63,639 nucleotides of DNA from Phascolarctobacterium_A sp902463975 (GCF_902463975.1 NZ_CABQHJ010000013.1:1-63639); one strand, 5' to 3'. Positions 7,405-15,873 are shown, counted from the stretch's first letter. Notes: generated by a model from the letters alone, not told the origin. A program made the numbers and translations.

Positions 7405-7747
7405 AGAAATGATTGAGAAGCTTGATTTGAAGCTTCTGACTAAGGATGTAAGCGAGGATGCTTTATATGCAGAGGTAGAAGGCGGTTATGCTTCCGATTT
7501 ATTGAGTAATGCAATGGGCCAGGGTCAGCCCGGTATGGTTTGGGTAACGATGCAGGGACATCAGAATGTTGCTGCGGTTGCTTCGCTGATTGGCTTTGCG
7601 GCAGTTATTGTAGCTGGCGATGGTCCGGTAGCAGAGGATACACTGCATAAGGCAAATCTGAATGATGTTGTTATTGCGGCAACCGAAGCGCCTGCCTTTG
7701 AGGTTATCGGCAAGCTGTATGCATTGGGTGTTGGCAAGAAGGACTAA
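7394..7747 (+). CDS. Second DRTGG-domain protein
   Basis: The 117-residue product is related in fold to the gene at 5188, but is a clearer DRTGG domain (VEGGYASDLLSNAMGQGQPG near residues 28-47, then MVWVTMQGHQNVAAVASL). Its ATG at 7394 overlaps the end of the H-cluster-type gene by 11 bases and has GGAGG about nine bases upstream, implying translational coupling. In other Firmicutes this gene is a constant companion of sensory hydrogenase-like genes. Its molecular function is unknown; ligand or nucleotide sensing is an inference. Confidence 0.85.
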   Translation: MKVKEMIEKLDLKLLTKDVSEDALYAEVEGGYASDLLSNAMGQGQPGMVWVTMQGHQNVAAVASLIGFAAVIVAGDGPVAEDTLHKANLNDVVIAATEAPAFEVIGKLYALGVGKKD

Positions 7748-7750
7748 GCA

Positions 7751-8521
7751 ATGCAGACAGTTCTGGCGGATTTACATGTACATACGCTGCTTTCGCCCTG
7801 TGCTGAGGTAGAAATGACACCGCATCACATTGTGATGCGTGCCGCCGAGTATGGCATTGGCGCGGTTGCGATTACCGACCATAACGCCGGTGCCAATGTG
7901 CCGGCTGCGCTGGAGGCAGCGCAGCGCTACGGCGTGAAGGTATTTCCCGGTATGGAAGTGGAAAGCAGTGAAGAAGCGCATATTGTGGCGCTGTTTGATA
8001 CGCTGGAGCAGCTGCAGAGATGGCAGCTGCTGGTTGATGAGCATATGAACGGTATGCTGAATGATGCAGAACGTTTCGGTGCTCAGTATGTAGTAGATGC
8101 CGAGGACGAGTTTGTGCGCGAGGAGCAGCGTCTGCTGCATGCACCGCTGTCGCTGACTGCGGCGCAGGTGGTGCGGCAGGTTGATGCTTTGGGTGGCCTT
8201 ACCATTGCCGCTCATATCGACCGTCCTTCCTACAGCATTCTGGGACAGCTGGGTTTTATTGAGCCGGACTTTGGCTTTGCTGCTGCCGAAATATCCGATG
8301 CGGGCTGGCGTCGCAAGCTGCAGTCGAAGCTGCAGCGTTTGGCAGGCTATCTGCCTTTTATTACGAATTCCGATGCACATAATATTTATGATTTTGTACA
8401 GGGTCCGAAAAATTTACTCCAGGTGGAGAAATTAACGATAGCAGAGCTGAAATTGGCGCTGGCAGGCAAAGGGATGCGTAATGTCCTGCCGGGACAATTT
8501 TCAGATTTTTGTAAAGAATAG
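7751..8521 (+). CDS. PHP-domain metal-dependent phosphoesterase
   Basis: This 256-residue protein has the PHP motifs: DLHVHTLLSPC (metal-binding HxH, residues 8-18), AITDHN (residues 41-46), GMEVESSEEAHI (residues 62-73), AHIDRPS near residue 155 and NSDAH near residue 208. PHP proteins hydrolyse phosphate esters with two or three metals; those encoded in [FeFe]-hydrogenase loci are conserved but their substrate is not known. The start lies four bases after the preceding stop codon, so it belongs to the same operon. A role in degrading a signalling nucleotide is speculative. Confidence 0.88.
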   Translation: MQTVLADLHVHTLLSPCAEVEMTPHHIVMRAAEYGIGAVAITDHNAGANVPAALEAAQRYGVKVFPGMEVESSEEAHIVALFDTLEQLQRWQLLVDEHMNGMLNDAERFGAQYVVDAEDEFVREEQRLLHAPLSLTAAQVVRQVDALGGLTIAAHIDRPSYSILGQLGFIEPDFGFAAAEISDAGWRRKLQSKLQRLAGYLPFITNSDAHNIYDFVQGPKNLLQVEKLTIAELKLALAGKGMRNVLPGQFSDFCKE

Positions 8522-8564
8522 CACAAATAGAGTACACTATATAGCGAAAATAACATAAATAGTA

Positions 8565-8593
8565 TTGTGTATTTGCTTGCGAAATGGTATACT
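8565..8593 (+). promoter_or_regulatory. Promoter of the bifurcating hydrogenase operon
   Basis: TTGTGT at 8565-8570, a 17-base spacer and TATACT at 8588-8593, preceded by TGG, giving an extended -10. It would let the catalytic operon be expressed apart from the accessory genes upstream. Confidence 0.75.
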
Positions 8594-8635
8594 GAGTTGG
8601 TAAGTTTACAAAAAATCCTTTAGAGGAGGGGTAGT

Positions 8636-9145
8636 ATGAATAATAGTGAAAACCGTCTTGAGCGTAAATGCAGCTGCTGCGGCGGCGAAAATCCGGAAAA
8701 GCAGCGTATTGATGCTATTCTGGAAAAATACGCAGATGTTAAGGGACCGCTGATTCCTATTCTGCAGGAAGTGCAGAACCTGTACAACTATTTGCCTAAG
8801 GATGTACTGGAGTATATTGCCGATAAAACAGGTACGCCGATTTCCGAAATTTACGGCGTAGTAACCTTTTATTCATTGTTCCATCTTAATCCGCGCGGAC
8901 GCAATGTTATTCGCGTCTGCCAGGGTACTGCCTGCCATGTGCGTGGCGGCAAAACAATTCTGCAGGCCTTGGAAAAGCAGCTGGGTATTAAGGCCGGACA
9001 TACGACCGACGACCTGCGCTTTACCCTGGAAACTGTAGCCTGCATCGGTGCCTGCGGCTTGGCACCGGTTATGCAGATTAACGATGATACGCATGGACGC
9101 CTGACTACCGATAAGCTGGCAGGCATTCTGGCAAGGTATAAATAA
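8636..9145 (+). CDS. hydC: Hydrogenase subunit C, NuoE-like [2Fe-2S] protein
   Basis: The 169-residue protein is a NuoE-type thioredoxin-fold subunit. The [2Fe-2S] ligands are the pair in CQGTAC and the pair in CIGAC (TVACIGACGLAPVMQIND). In trimeric electron-bifurcating [FeFe] hydrogenases this subunit joins the NuoF-like flavoprotein and passes electrons from NADH. The N-terminal CSCCGGENPE stretch is an extension rich in cysteine; it may be disordered or bind another metal. The start at 8636 follows AGAGGAGGGG. It is the first gene of the catalytic operon. Confidence 0.92.
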   Translation: MNNSENRLERKCSCCGGENPEKQRIDAILEKYADVKGPLIPILQEVQNLYNYLPKDVLEYIADKTGTPISEIYGVVTFYSLFHLNPRGRNVIRVCQGTACHVRGGKTILQALEKQLGIKAGHTTDDLRFTLETVACIGACGLAPVMQINDDTHGRLTTDKLAGILARYK

Positions 9146-9146
9146 A

Positions 9147-9698
9147 ATGCGGGAGCTGGCATTACACATCTTGGATATAGCCCAAAATTCTGTGGCTGCC
9201 GGTGCCCGTCACATCTGGCTGACTGTCAGCGAAAATGAACAGGGGTACTTTGTTTTCAGCGTCCGCGATGACGGAAAGGGCATGGATAGCGAGATGCTGC
9301 AGCGGGTGCGCGACCCCTTTGTTACCAGCCGTACTACCAGAAAGGTAGGCATGGGAATTCCCTTTATCGATATGGTTACGCAGCAATGCGGCGGACATTT
9401 GGAGCTGCGGTCTGCGCCCGGAAAGGGAACTGCGTTGACTGCATATTTTGCGGCAGATAATATTGACCGGCCACCGCTGGGAGATATTGTGAGCAGTGTG
9501 CAGGTGCTGTTGGCGGGGGCGCCGCAGCTGGAGCTGGAATTTGCCTATAACGGCGCCAACGGCTCGCTGGTGTTCAGAACGCAGGAGGTCAGAGAAATAT
9601 TAGGCGAAGCGTGTGACTTTGCCAATCCTGAAATATATGCCTGGCTGGGTGCTTATTTAAAGGAGCAGCTGGCACAGGTGCAGGGTGAGGAGGTATAA
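9147..9698 (+). CDS. GHKL-type ATP-binding protein of the hydrogenase operon
   Basis: The 183-residue product has histidine-kinase-like ATPase motifs: HILDIAQNSVAAGA (N-box, residues 7-20), RDDGKGMD (G1, residues 40-47) and GMGIPFIDMV (G2, about residues 68-77), but no histidine phosphoacceptor or receiver domain. It begins one base after the stop of hydC, so translation is probably coupled. Stand-alone ATPases of this type occur between nuoE- and nuoF-like genes in many bifurcating hydrogenase operons. Its role, perhaps in regulation or assembly, has not been established to my knowledge. Confidence 0.85.
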   Translation: MRELALHILDIAQNSVAAGARHIWLTVSENEQGYFVFSVRDDGKGMDSEMLQRVRDPFVTSRTTRKVGMGIPFIDMVTQQCGGHLELRSAPGKGTALTAYFAADNIDRPPLGDIVSSVQVLLAGAPQLELEFAYNGANGSLVFRTQEVREILGEACDFANPEIYAWLGAYLKEQLAQVQGEEV

Positions 9699-9702
9699 AC
9701 GA

Positions 9703-10071
9703 ATGAAAAGCTTAGCGGATTTACACGCTTTGAGAGATAAACTGAAGGCAGATATCAAGCTGCGTCAGAGCTCAGGTACAAAAATTATTGTAGGTATGGG
9801 TACCTGCGGCATTGCTGCCGGTGCGCGCGAGGTTATGAGCGCTATCCTGCAGGAGCTGAACAAGCGTCATTTATTTGATGTTCAGGTACAGCAGACAGGC
9901 TGCATCGGTATGTGCGAAAAAGAGGTGCTCGTGGACGTAGTGCGTCCGGGTGAAGCACGAATTACCTATGGCAAGGTAACCCCGGAGGATGTTCCCAAAA
10001 TTATCGCAGAGCATGTGGTAAACGGTCACATTGTGGAAGAGCTTGTCGTAGGCAGGCTGGATCAGGAATAA
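9703..10071 (+). CDS. Small [2Fe-2S] ferredoxin-like subunit
   Basis: This 122-residue thioredoxin-like ferredoxin has the motif pairs GTCGIAAGA and QTGCIGMCEKE. The first site shows only one cysteine (GMGTCGIAAG) where the usual pattern has two, so the [2Fe-2S] ligand set is C-x(n)-C-x(3)-C plus perhaps another residue. I chose ATG at 9703 because GAGGAGG sits just upstream; an earlier in-frame GTG at 9685 overlaps that site. The gene overlaps neither neighbour and lies in the hydC-hydB interval, as in other Firmicute loci where this subunit may relay electrons or substitute for a NuoE domain. Confidence 0.85.
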   Translation: MKSLADLHALRDKLKADIKLRQSSGTKIIVGMGTCGIAAGAREVMSAILQELNKRHLFDVQVQQTGCIGMCEKEVLVDVVRPGEARITYGKVTPEDVPKIIAEHVVNGHIVEELVVGRLDQE

Positions 10072-10149
10072 GCCGCAGGCAGGGTACACAGCAGTTGGAG
10101 AAGCTGATGTATCATAGCTTGTAAACAAAACAGGTGGAGGAAAAATATT

Positions 10150-11940
10150 ATGCAGCATATAAGAGCTCACGTTTTAGTGTGTGGCGGTACGGGCTGTAAG
10201 GCTAACGGCTCGAAGGAAATCCAGCTGACTTTTGCCAGAGAGCTGCAAAAGTTCGGCCTGCAGGATGAGGTGATGGTTGTTGAAACAGGCTGCCATGGCT
10301 TCTGCGAGCACGGACCGCTGGTTATCGTTTATCCGGAAGGTACCTTCTATTGCAGTGTAAAGCCGGAGGACGTTAAAACCATCGTTGAAGAACATTTATA
10401 TAAAGGACGCATCGTGCAGCGTCTGCTTTATCGTGAACCCATCAATCAGGAGCAGGTTCCGCGTTATTCGGAAATCGGCTTCTACAAAAAGCAGCATCGT
10501 CTGGTATTGGCTAACTGCGGCGCTATCAATCCGGAAGCTATTGAAGAATATATCGCCGTAGGCGGTTATGAGGCATTGGCTAAGGCTGTTACGCAGATGA
10601 CTCCGCAGGAGGTTGTGGACGAGGTAAAAAAATCCGGCCTGCGCGGTCGTGGTGGCGGCGGCTTCCCGACCGGTATGAAATGGCAGTTTGCCAAAAACTC
10701 CGAGAGCGATAAAAAATATGTTATCTGTAATGCGGACGAGGGCGACCCAGGCGCATTTATGGATCGCAGCGTTCTGGAGGGTGACCCGCACCGTGTATTG
10801 GAAGGCATGGCTATCTGCGGTTATGCTATGGGTGCGGATGAAGGCTATATCTATGTACGTGCGGAATATCCGCTGGCTATCAAACGCTTGCGTACTGCCA
10901 TTGCTCAGGCTGAAGAAATGGGTCTGTTAGGTGAGCATATTTTTGAAAGCGATTTCAGCTTTACTATTCATATCAAAGAGGGTGCCGGTGCCTTCGTCTG
11001 CGGCGAAGAAACTGCCCTGATGGCTTCTATCGAAGGCAAGCGCGGTATGCCACGCCCGCGTCCGCCTTTCCCTGCGGTCAGCGGCCTGTGGGGCAAGCCG
11101 ACGAACATCAACAACGTAGAAACCTTTGCTAACGTGGCGCAGATTATCGTTAACGGTGCAGACTGGTACTGCCAGCTTGGTACCGAAAAATCCAAAGGCA
11201 CCAAGGTTTTCGCTTTGACCGGCAAAATCAATAACACCGGTCTGGCAGAGGTGCCGATGGGTATTACCATGCGCGAGATTATCTATGATATCGGCGGCGG
11301 TATTACCAACGGCAAAAAGTTTAAGGCTGTACAGATCGGCGGTCCTTCCGGCGGCTGCTTGCCCGAAAGCATGCTGGATTTGCCGGTAGATTATGATTCT
11401 CTGATTGCTGCCGGTGCTATGATGGGCAGCGGCGGTCTGGTTGTTATGGATGAGGATACCTGCATGGTTGACGTTGCCAAGTTCTTCCTGAACTTTACGC
11501 AGTCGGAATCCTGCGGCAAATGTACTCCCTGCCGCGAAGGCACGAAGCGTATGCTGGAAATCCTTACCCGTATTACGGAAGGCCAGGGACGTGAGGGCGA
11601 TATCGAGCTTTTGGAAAATCTGGCCAAGAATATCAAGGAAACAGCTTTGTGCGGCTTAGGACAAACCGCTCCTAACCCTGTTTTGAGCACCTTGAAATAT
11701 TTCAGAGATGAATATGAGGCGCATATCAAAGAGAAGCGCTGTCCTGCAGGCGTCTGCGAAAAGATGCTGCATTACGAAATCAGCGATGCCTGCCGCGGCT
11801 GCGGTCTGTGTGCACGTCAGTGCCCGGTACAGGCTATCAGCGGTTCGCCGAAAGCAAAACATGTTATTGACCAGAACAAATGCATTAAATGCGGTGCCTG
11901 CATGACGGCGTGTCCGTTTAAGGCAATCAGCAAGGCATAA
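10150..11940 (+). CDS. hydB: Hydrogenase subunit B, NuoF-like NADH/FMN protein
   Basis: The 596-residue flavoprotein accepts or donates electrons from NADH in the bifurcating hydrogenase. Domains in order: N-terminal thioredoxin-like [2Fe-2S] domain (CGGTGC, ETGCHGFC, residues 10-55); NuoF core with FMN/NADH site GRGGGGFPTGMKW near residue 168; NADH-binding GPSGGCLPES near residue 398; [4Fe-4S] site ESCGKCTPCREG near residue 455; and a C-terminal two-cluster ferredoxin domain (CRGCGLCARQC and CIKCGACMTAC, residues 540-590). This extra C-terminal ferredoxin is typical of HydB and absent from plain NuoF. It is 12 bases before hydA and has GGTGGAGG before its start. Confidence 0.95.
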   Translation: MQHIRAHVLVCGGTGCKANGSKEIQLTFARELQKFGLQDEVMVVETGCHGFCEHGPLVIVYPEGTFYCSVKPEDVKTIVEEHLYKGRIVQRLLYREPINQEQVPRYSEIGFYKKQHRLVLANCGAINPEAIEEYIAVGGYEALAKAVTQMTPQEVVDEVKKSGLRGRGGGGFPTGMKWQFAKNSESDKKYVICNADEGDPGAFMDRSVLEGDPHRVLEGMAICGYAMGADEGYIYVRAEYPLAIKRLRTAIAQAEEMGLLGEHIFESDFSFTIHIKEGAGAFVCGEETALMASIEGKRGMPRPRPPFPAVSGLWGKPTNINNVETFANVAQIIVNGADWYCQLGTEKSKGTKVFALTGKINNTGLAEVPMGITMREIIYDIGGGITNGKKFKAVQIGGPSGGCLPESMLDLPVDYDSLIAAGAMMGSGGLVVMDEDTCMVDVAKFFLNFTQSESCGKCTPCREGTKRMLEILTRITEGQGREGDIELLENLAKNIKETALCGLGQTAPNPVLSTLKYFRDEYEAHIKEKRCPAGVCEKMLHYEISDACRGCGLCARQCPVQAISGSPKAKHVIDQNKCIKCGACMTACPFKAISKA

Positions 11941-11951
11941 GGAGGGGACTG

Positions 11952-13679
11952 ATGATGCAGATGGTTAATTTAACAATAGATGGAAAACAGATTCAGGCCC
12001 CGGCAGGCTCCAGTGTACTGGAGGCTGCACGCAGCGCGGGTATTTATATTCCTACGCTGTGCTACCACCCGGACCTGCGTCCGGAGGGTGCCTGCCGCCT
12101 GTGTATGGTAGAGGCCAGCGGTGCGCGTACTATGGTTGCTTCCTGCGTATATCCTGTAAGCGAGGGTATGGTAGTAAAAACTAATACCTCCAAGGTACGC
12201 GAAGCGCGTAAAACAGTACTGGAGCTGCTTTTGACCAATCACCCGAAGGACTGCCTGTGCTGCCAGAAGAACGGCGACTGCGAGCTGCAGAAAATTGCTG
12301 CTGACTTGGGCGTGCGTAAGCTCCGCTTCGAGGGTGGCGAAACAAGGGCGCGTACTATTGATAACAGCAATCCGTCGCTGGTACGCGATCAGGAAAAATG
12401 CATTCTCTGCGGTCGCTGCATCCGTGTTTGCCGTGATGTGCAGGGTATGAGCGTTTACAGCTTTGCCGGCCGTGGCTTCAACACCATGGTATCTACAGCC
12501 TTTGAGCATGATTTGCTCAACAGTGCCTGCACCTACTGCGGCCAGTGCGCCGATGTCTGCCCGACGGGTGCTATCGTGGAAAAGGATGATACAGACAAGG
12601 TTTGGGATGCAATCAACAATCCTGACAAGGTCGTTGTAGTACAGACAGCTCCGTCCGTGCGTGTTGCCCTGGGCGAGGAGCTGGGCATTCCAGCAGGTCA
12701 GGTTGTTACAGGTAAAATGGTTGCGGCATTGCGTCATTTAGGCTTTGACAAGGTTTTCGATACAAACTTCTCTGCCGACCTGACTATTATGGAGGAAGGC
12801 CATGAGTTCCTGCAGCGTCTGCAGAACGGCGGCGTACTGCCGATGATTACCTCCTGCAGCCCCGGCTGGGTAAATATGATTGAGCTGAAATATCCTGAGT
12901 TGCTGCCGCATCTTTCTACTGCCAAATCTCCGCAGCAGATGTTTGGCGCTGTTGCCAAAACATATTTTGCAGAACGTGCAGGCATTGATCCTGCGAAGAT
13001 TGTCAGTGTATCGGTAATGCCCTGTACTGCGAAAAAAGCGGAGGCTGCACGTGAAGAAATGTGCGCCAGCGGTTATCGTGATGTAGATGTGGTTATTACT
13101 ACACGTGAGCTGGGACGCATGATTCGCGAGGCTGGTATTGATTTTAATGCACTGGAGGAAGCAGAGTTCGATTCTCCGCTGGGAACCGGTACCGGTGCCG
13201 CAGTTATTTTCGGTACTACAGGCGGCGTTATGGAAGCGGCTTTGCGTACTGTGGCCGAGGTTGTTGCCGGCAAGGAGCTGCCGAAGCTTGAATATAATGA
13301 GGTACGCGGCATGGAGCAGACACGTGAGGCTGTTATTGATGTTGCAGGCACACCTGTGAAGGTTGCTGTAGTACATACACTTAAATCTGCTAAAATGATG
13401 CTGGAACGCATTAAAGCAGGTACAGCAGATTATCAGTTTATCGAGGTTATGGCCTGCCCTGGAGGCTGCATCGGCGGCGGCGGTCAGCCTGTTCCGGTTG
13501 ATGCTTCTATCAGGCAGAAACGCCGTGAAGCGATTTTTAATTGTGACTGTACAAGCGAATTACGAAAATCGCACGAAAACCCGGAAATAAAATCACTTTA
13601 TGATACTTGGTTAGGCAAACCTCTTTCTGAGAAGGCTCATAGTCTATTACATACACACTACCACGCGCAAAACCGTTAA
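11952..13679 (+). CDS. hydA: [FeFe] hydrogenase catalytic subunit A
   Basis: The 575-residue enzyme reduces protons to H2 using NADH and reduced ferredoxin as electron sources through HydB and HydC. It contains an N-terminal [2Fe-2S] domain (C37, C48, C51, C65), a His/Cys-ligated [4Fe-4S] site (H97, C101, C104, C110), two [4Fe-4S] motifs (CILCGRCIRVC and CTYCGQCADVC), the H-cluster domain with loops TSCSPGW (300-306), MPCTAKK (356-362) and MACPGGCIGGGGQP (500-513), and a C-terminal small-subunit-like region. Loop 1 has Ser in the place of the second Cys of the TSCCP form, a known variant in bifurcating enzymes. The maturases HydE, HydF and HydG are not in this window. A terminator follows at 13704. 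Confidence 0.95.
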   Translation: MMQMVNLTIDGKQIQAPAGSSVLEAARSAGIYIPTLCYHPDLRPEGACRLCMVEASGARTMVASCVYPVSEGMVVKTNTSKVREARKTVLELLLTNHPKDCLCCQKNGDCELQKIAADLGVRKLRFEGGETRARTIDNSNPSLVRDQEKCILCGRCIRVCRDVQGMSVYSFAGRGFNTMVSTAFEHDLLNSACTYCGQCADVCPTGAIVEKDDTDKVWDAINNPDKVVVVQTAPSVRVALGEELGIPAGQVVTGKMVAALRHLGFDKVFDTNFSADLTIMEEGHEFLQRLQNGGVLPMITSCSPGWVNMIELKYPELLPHLSTAKSPQQMFGAVAKTYFAERAGIDPAKIVSVSVMPCTAKKAEAAREEMCASGYRDVDVVITTRELGRMIREAGIDFNALEEAEFDSPLGTGTGAAVIFGTTGGVMEAALRTVAEVVAGKELPKLEYNEVRGMEQTREAVIDVAGTPVKVAVVHTLKSAKMMLERIKAGTADYQFIEVMACPGGCIGGGGQPVPVDASIRQKRREAIFNCDCTSELRKSHENPEIKSLYDTWLGKPLSEKAHSLLHTHYHAQNR

Positions 13680-13703
13680 TTGTTCTATCTGGATAATACA
13701 AAT

Positions 13704-13739
13704 CCCCCTTTTTTTCCTTGAAAAGAAGGGGGTGTTTTG
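13704..13739 (+). terminator. Terminator of the hydrogenase operon
   Basis: CCCCCTT and AAGGGGG pair around a T/A-rich interior, followed by TGTTTTG. Confidence 0.65.
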
Positions 13740-13869
13740 TAAATTTGTAAAGAAAAAGCTTGCAGTGTTACAATTTTATTGGTATCATATATAGCGTTGA
13801 GTGCAATTTGCCTGCTATGTAAAACACAGGAAAAATTTGACAGAAAAAAGTGAAGTTTTTCTGAAAATG

Positions 13870-13878
13870 TGTTATAAT
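13870..13878 (+). promoter_or_regulatory. Probable extended -10 promoter of the propionate operon
   Basis: TGTTATAAT gives an extended -10. A TTGACA at 13837-13842 is too far upstream (30 bases) to serve as its -35. Start of transcription would be near 13885, leaving a leader of about 220 bases. Confidence 0.5.
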
Positions 13879-13884
13879 TGTAGC

Positions 13885-14104
13885 AGATAGTAAAGAAGCC
13901 TTTGAAAAAATATTTATAGTACAAGCAGGAGTTTTCTCTTGTATGTCGAAATGACTATATAGTCAAGTATGAAATATTTGTGAAGAGCTTGATATACGGT
14001 AATATCTTATTCGTAATGCCGCAGGGTATTGCTGATAAGTTATATGCAAAAGGGTAATACCCTTATAAAAACTCAATGTCCTAATTAAAAGGAGGAAGGT
14101 AAAC
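13885..14104 (+). promoter_or_regulatory. Long 5' leader with shared motif and palindromes
   Basis: This 220-base stretch holds no convincing gene. It contains AGCAGGAGTTTTC at 13924-13936, then ten bases and CGAAAT (13947-13952), a pattern repeated with the same spacing before hpf. Directly after comes the perfect 12-base palindrome GACTATATAGTC (13953-13964), and later an AAGGG/CCCTT hairpin (14051-14065). The leader ends in AAAAGGAGGAAGG before the CoA-transferase start. Confidence 0.5.
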
Positions 14105-15643
14105 ATGATCGATATTAAAGATCGCATTTGTGACGTAGTAGCTGACAAAGTGATGAGCGCTGAAGCTGCTGCAGAATTCGTAAAAGATGGTGACAATTTA
14201 GGTGTCAGCGGTTTTACCCCGTCTGGCTATCCGAAAGCTGTTCCTCTGGCTCTTGCTGAAAAGGGCAAAAAAACTCCTTTCAAAGTTAACGTTTGGACTG
14301 GCGCATCTGTTGGTCCTGAAATCGACCAAGCAATGGTTGAAGCTGACATCATTGACCGTCGTCTGCCTTACCAGACCAACGGCACCATGCGTAAAGCTAT
14401 CAACGCTGGCAAAGTAAAATACGCTGATATTCATCTGTCTCACATGGCTCAAATGGTTCGCTATGGTTACATGGCTGGCCGTCCGACCGGTCCGGATGTT
14501 GCAATCGTTGAAGTTTGCAAAATCAACGACCTCGGCAATGGCATGGTTGGCTTGATTCCGACCACTTCCATGGGCAACAGCTCTTCCTATGTAGCTGGCG
14601 CTAAAAAGGTTATCGTTGAAGTTAACACCACTCAACCGGTAGGCCTGGAAGGCATGCATGACTCCTATATTCCTCTGGATCCCCCGAATCGTCAACCGAT
14701 TCCTATCACCGCTCCGGAAGACCGCATCGGTACCACCTACATTCCTTGCGAAGTAGAAAAAATCGTTGCAGTAGTTCCTTGCGACCGTCCTGACATCGTT
14801 CGTCCGCTGGGCGAAATCGACGACGACGCTAAACATATGGGCGCTAACCTCGTTAACTTCCTGAAAAACGAAGTTAAAGAAGGCCGTCTGCCGAAAAACC
14901 TGCTGCCGCTGCAATCCGGCGTAGGTTCCGTTGCTAACGCAGTTATCAATGGTCTGGTTAACTCCGATTTCGAAGACCTGACCGTTTACACTGAGGTTAT
15001 TCAAGATGGTATGTTCGACCTGATCGACGCTGGTAAACTCCGCGTTGCTTCCGGTACCGCTCTGACTCCGTCTCCTGAGTGCCAAAAGAAATTCTACGAG
15101 AACGTAGAACACTACAAAAAATACTTGCTGCTCCGTCCGCAAGAAATCTCCAACAGCCCTGAAGTTGCTCGTCGTATCGGCGTAATCGCAATGAACACCG
15201 CTATTGAAGTTGATATCTATGGTAACGTAAACTCCACCCATGTTTGCGGCACCAAGCTGATGAACGGTGTTGGCGGTTCCGGCGACTTCGCTCGTAACGG
15301 CTACCTGACCGTATTCTTCACCAACTCCCTGGCAAAAGGCGGCAAGATTTCTTCCGTAGTTCCGTTCTGCAGCCATATCGACCATGCTACCCTGGATGTT
15401 GACGTTATCGTTTCCGAACGTGGCGTTGCTGACCTGCGTGGCCTGAGCCCGAAAGAAAAAGCTCCGATCATCATCGATCAAATCGCTAACCCGAAATATC
15501 AACCTTGGCTGTATGATTACTTCAAACGCGCTTGCGAAGCTTGCGGCAACAGCCAAACCCCGCACATCCTGGCAGAAGCATTCGATTGCTACAAACTGTT
15601 TGCTGAAACCGGTTCCATGGAAGGCATGGTTGAAGGTAAATAA
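14105..15643 (+). CDS. Succinate/propionyl-CoA CoA-transferase
   Basis: The 512-residue protein belongs to the acetyl-CoA hydrolase/transferase family (Cat1-like). The catalytic glutamate is E297 in VYTEVIQDG, which forms the acyl-glutamyl and CoA-thioester intermediates; GVGGSGDFARNG (near residues 402-413) forms the CoA-binding glycine loop. In this operon it most likely moves CoA from propionyl-CoA to succinate, closing the succinate-to-propionate cycle. Acetate or butyrate could also be used; substrate choice cannot be read from sequence. Codons are extremely biased (CGT, GCT, CAA, AAA, GGC), as in ribosomal genes, which implies very high expression. It is followed by a structured 260-base interval before the mutase. 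Confidence 0.9.
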   Translation: MIDIKDRICDVVADKVMSAEAAAEFVKDGDNLGVSGFTPSGYPKAVPLALAEKGKKTPFKVNVWTGASVGPEIDQAMVEADIIDRRLPYQTNGTMRKAINAGKVKYADIHLSHMAQMVRYGYMAGRPTGPDVAIVEVCKINDLGNGMVGLIPTTSMGNSSSYVAGAKKVIVEVNTTQPVGLEGMHDSYIPLDPPNRQPIPITAPEDRIGTTYIPCEVEKIVAVVPCDRPDIVRPLGEIDDDAKHMGANLVNFLKNEVKEGRLPKNLLPLQSGVGSVANAVINGLVNSDFEDLTVYTEVIQDGMFDLIDAGKLRVASGTALTPSPECQKKFYENVEHYKKYLLLRPQEISNSPEVARRIGVIAMNTAIEVDIYGNVNSTHVCGTKLMNGVGGSGDFARNGYLTVFFTNSLAKGGKISSVVPFCSHIDHATLDVDVIVSERGVADLRGLSPKEKAPIIIDQIANPKYQPWLYDYFKRACEACGNSQTPHILAEAFDCYKLFAETGSMEGMVEGK

Positions 15644-15668
15644 TTTTAAAAAAACTTTGCGAAACCCC

Positions 15669-15697
15669 TTGTTAAGTTTTGCAAAATAGGTTAAACT
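15669..15697 (+). promoter_or_regulatory. Possible promoter of the mutase unit
   Basis: TTGTTA at 15669-15674, a 17-base spacer and TAAACT at 15692-15697. Transcription would begin at about 15704, immediately before the first hairpin of the structured leader. Confidence 0.4.
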
Positions 15698-15709
15698 ATG
15701 TAATGTGCT

Positions 15710-15873
15710 TGCCGGTGGGTGAGATTCCCGCCGGCAGGTATATACAGACAAAGCCTCACCCAAGGCTTTGCCCAATAAATTCAGTTGACGAAGTCTCACC
15801 CTAGACTTTGCCATATATAGCCGTCATAGACGGAACACTCTCACCATCATTTCGGAACCGTCCAATCCGAAAT
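15710..15873 (+). promoter_or_regulatory. Structured RNA leader with five hairpins
   Basis: Five stems follow each other: TGCCGGTGGG/CCCGCCGGCA (15710-15736, loop TGAGATT); CAAAGCCT/AGGCTTTG (15749-15770, loop CACCCA); CGAAGTCT/AGACTTTG (15789-15810, loop CACCCT); CCGTC/GACGG (15821-15833); ATTTCGGA/TCCGAAAT (15849-15873). Stems two and three are a direct repeat whose paired positions change together (C-G to T-A), which is evidence for a folded RNA. Their CTCACC loop edges, and a third CTCACC at 15840-15845, are complementary to GGTGAG at 15717-15723. No T-tract follows, so it is not a simple terminator. I know no Rfam family it matches. Confidence 0.7.

Noticed and set aside
13837..13878. 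TTGACA at 13837 as -35 of the propionate operon promoter
   Set aside because: The distance to TATAAT is 30 bases, too long; the extended -10 alone is retained.
14198..15814. Minus-strand open frame of more than 500 codons opposite the CoA-transferase
   Set aside because: Sense codons TTA, CTA and TCA are almost absent in this highly expressed gene, so the opposite frame has no stops. There is no ribosome binding site and no protein family resemblance.
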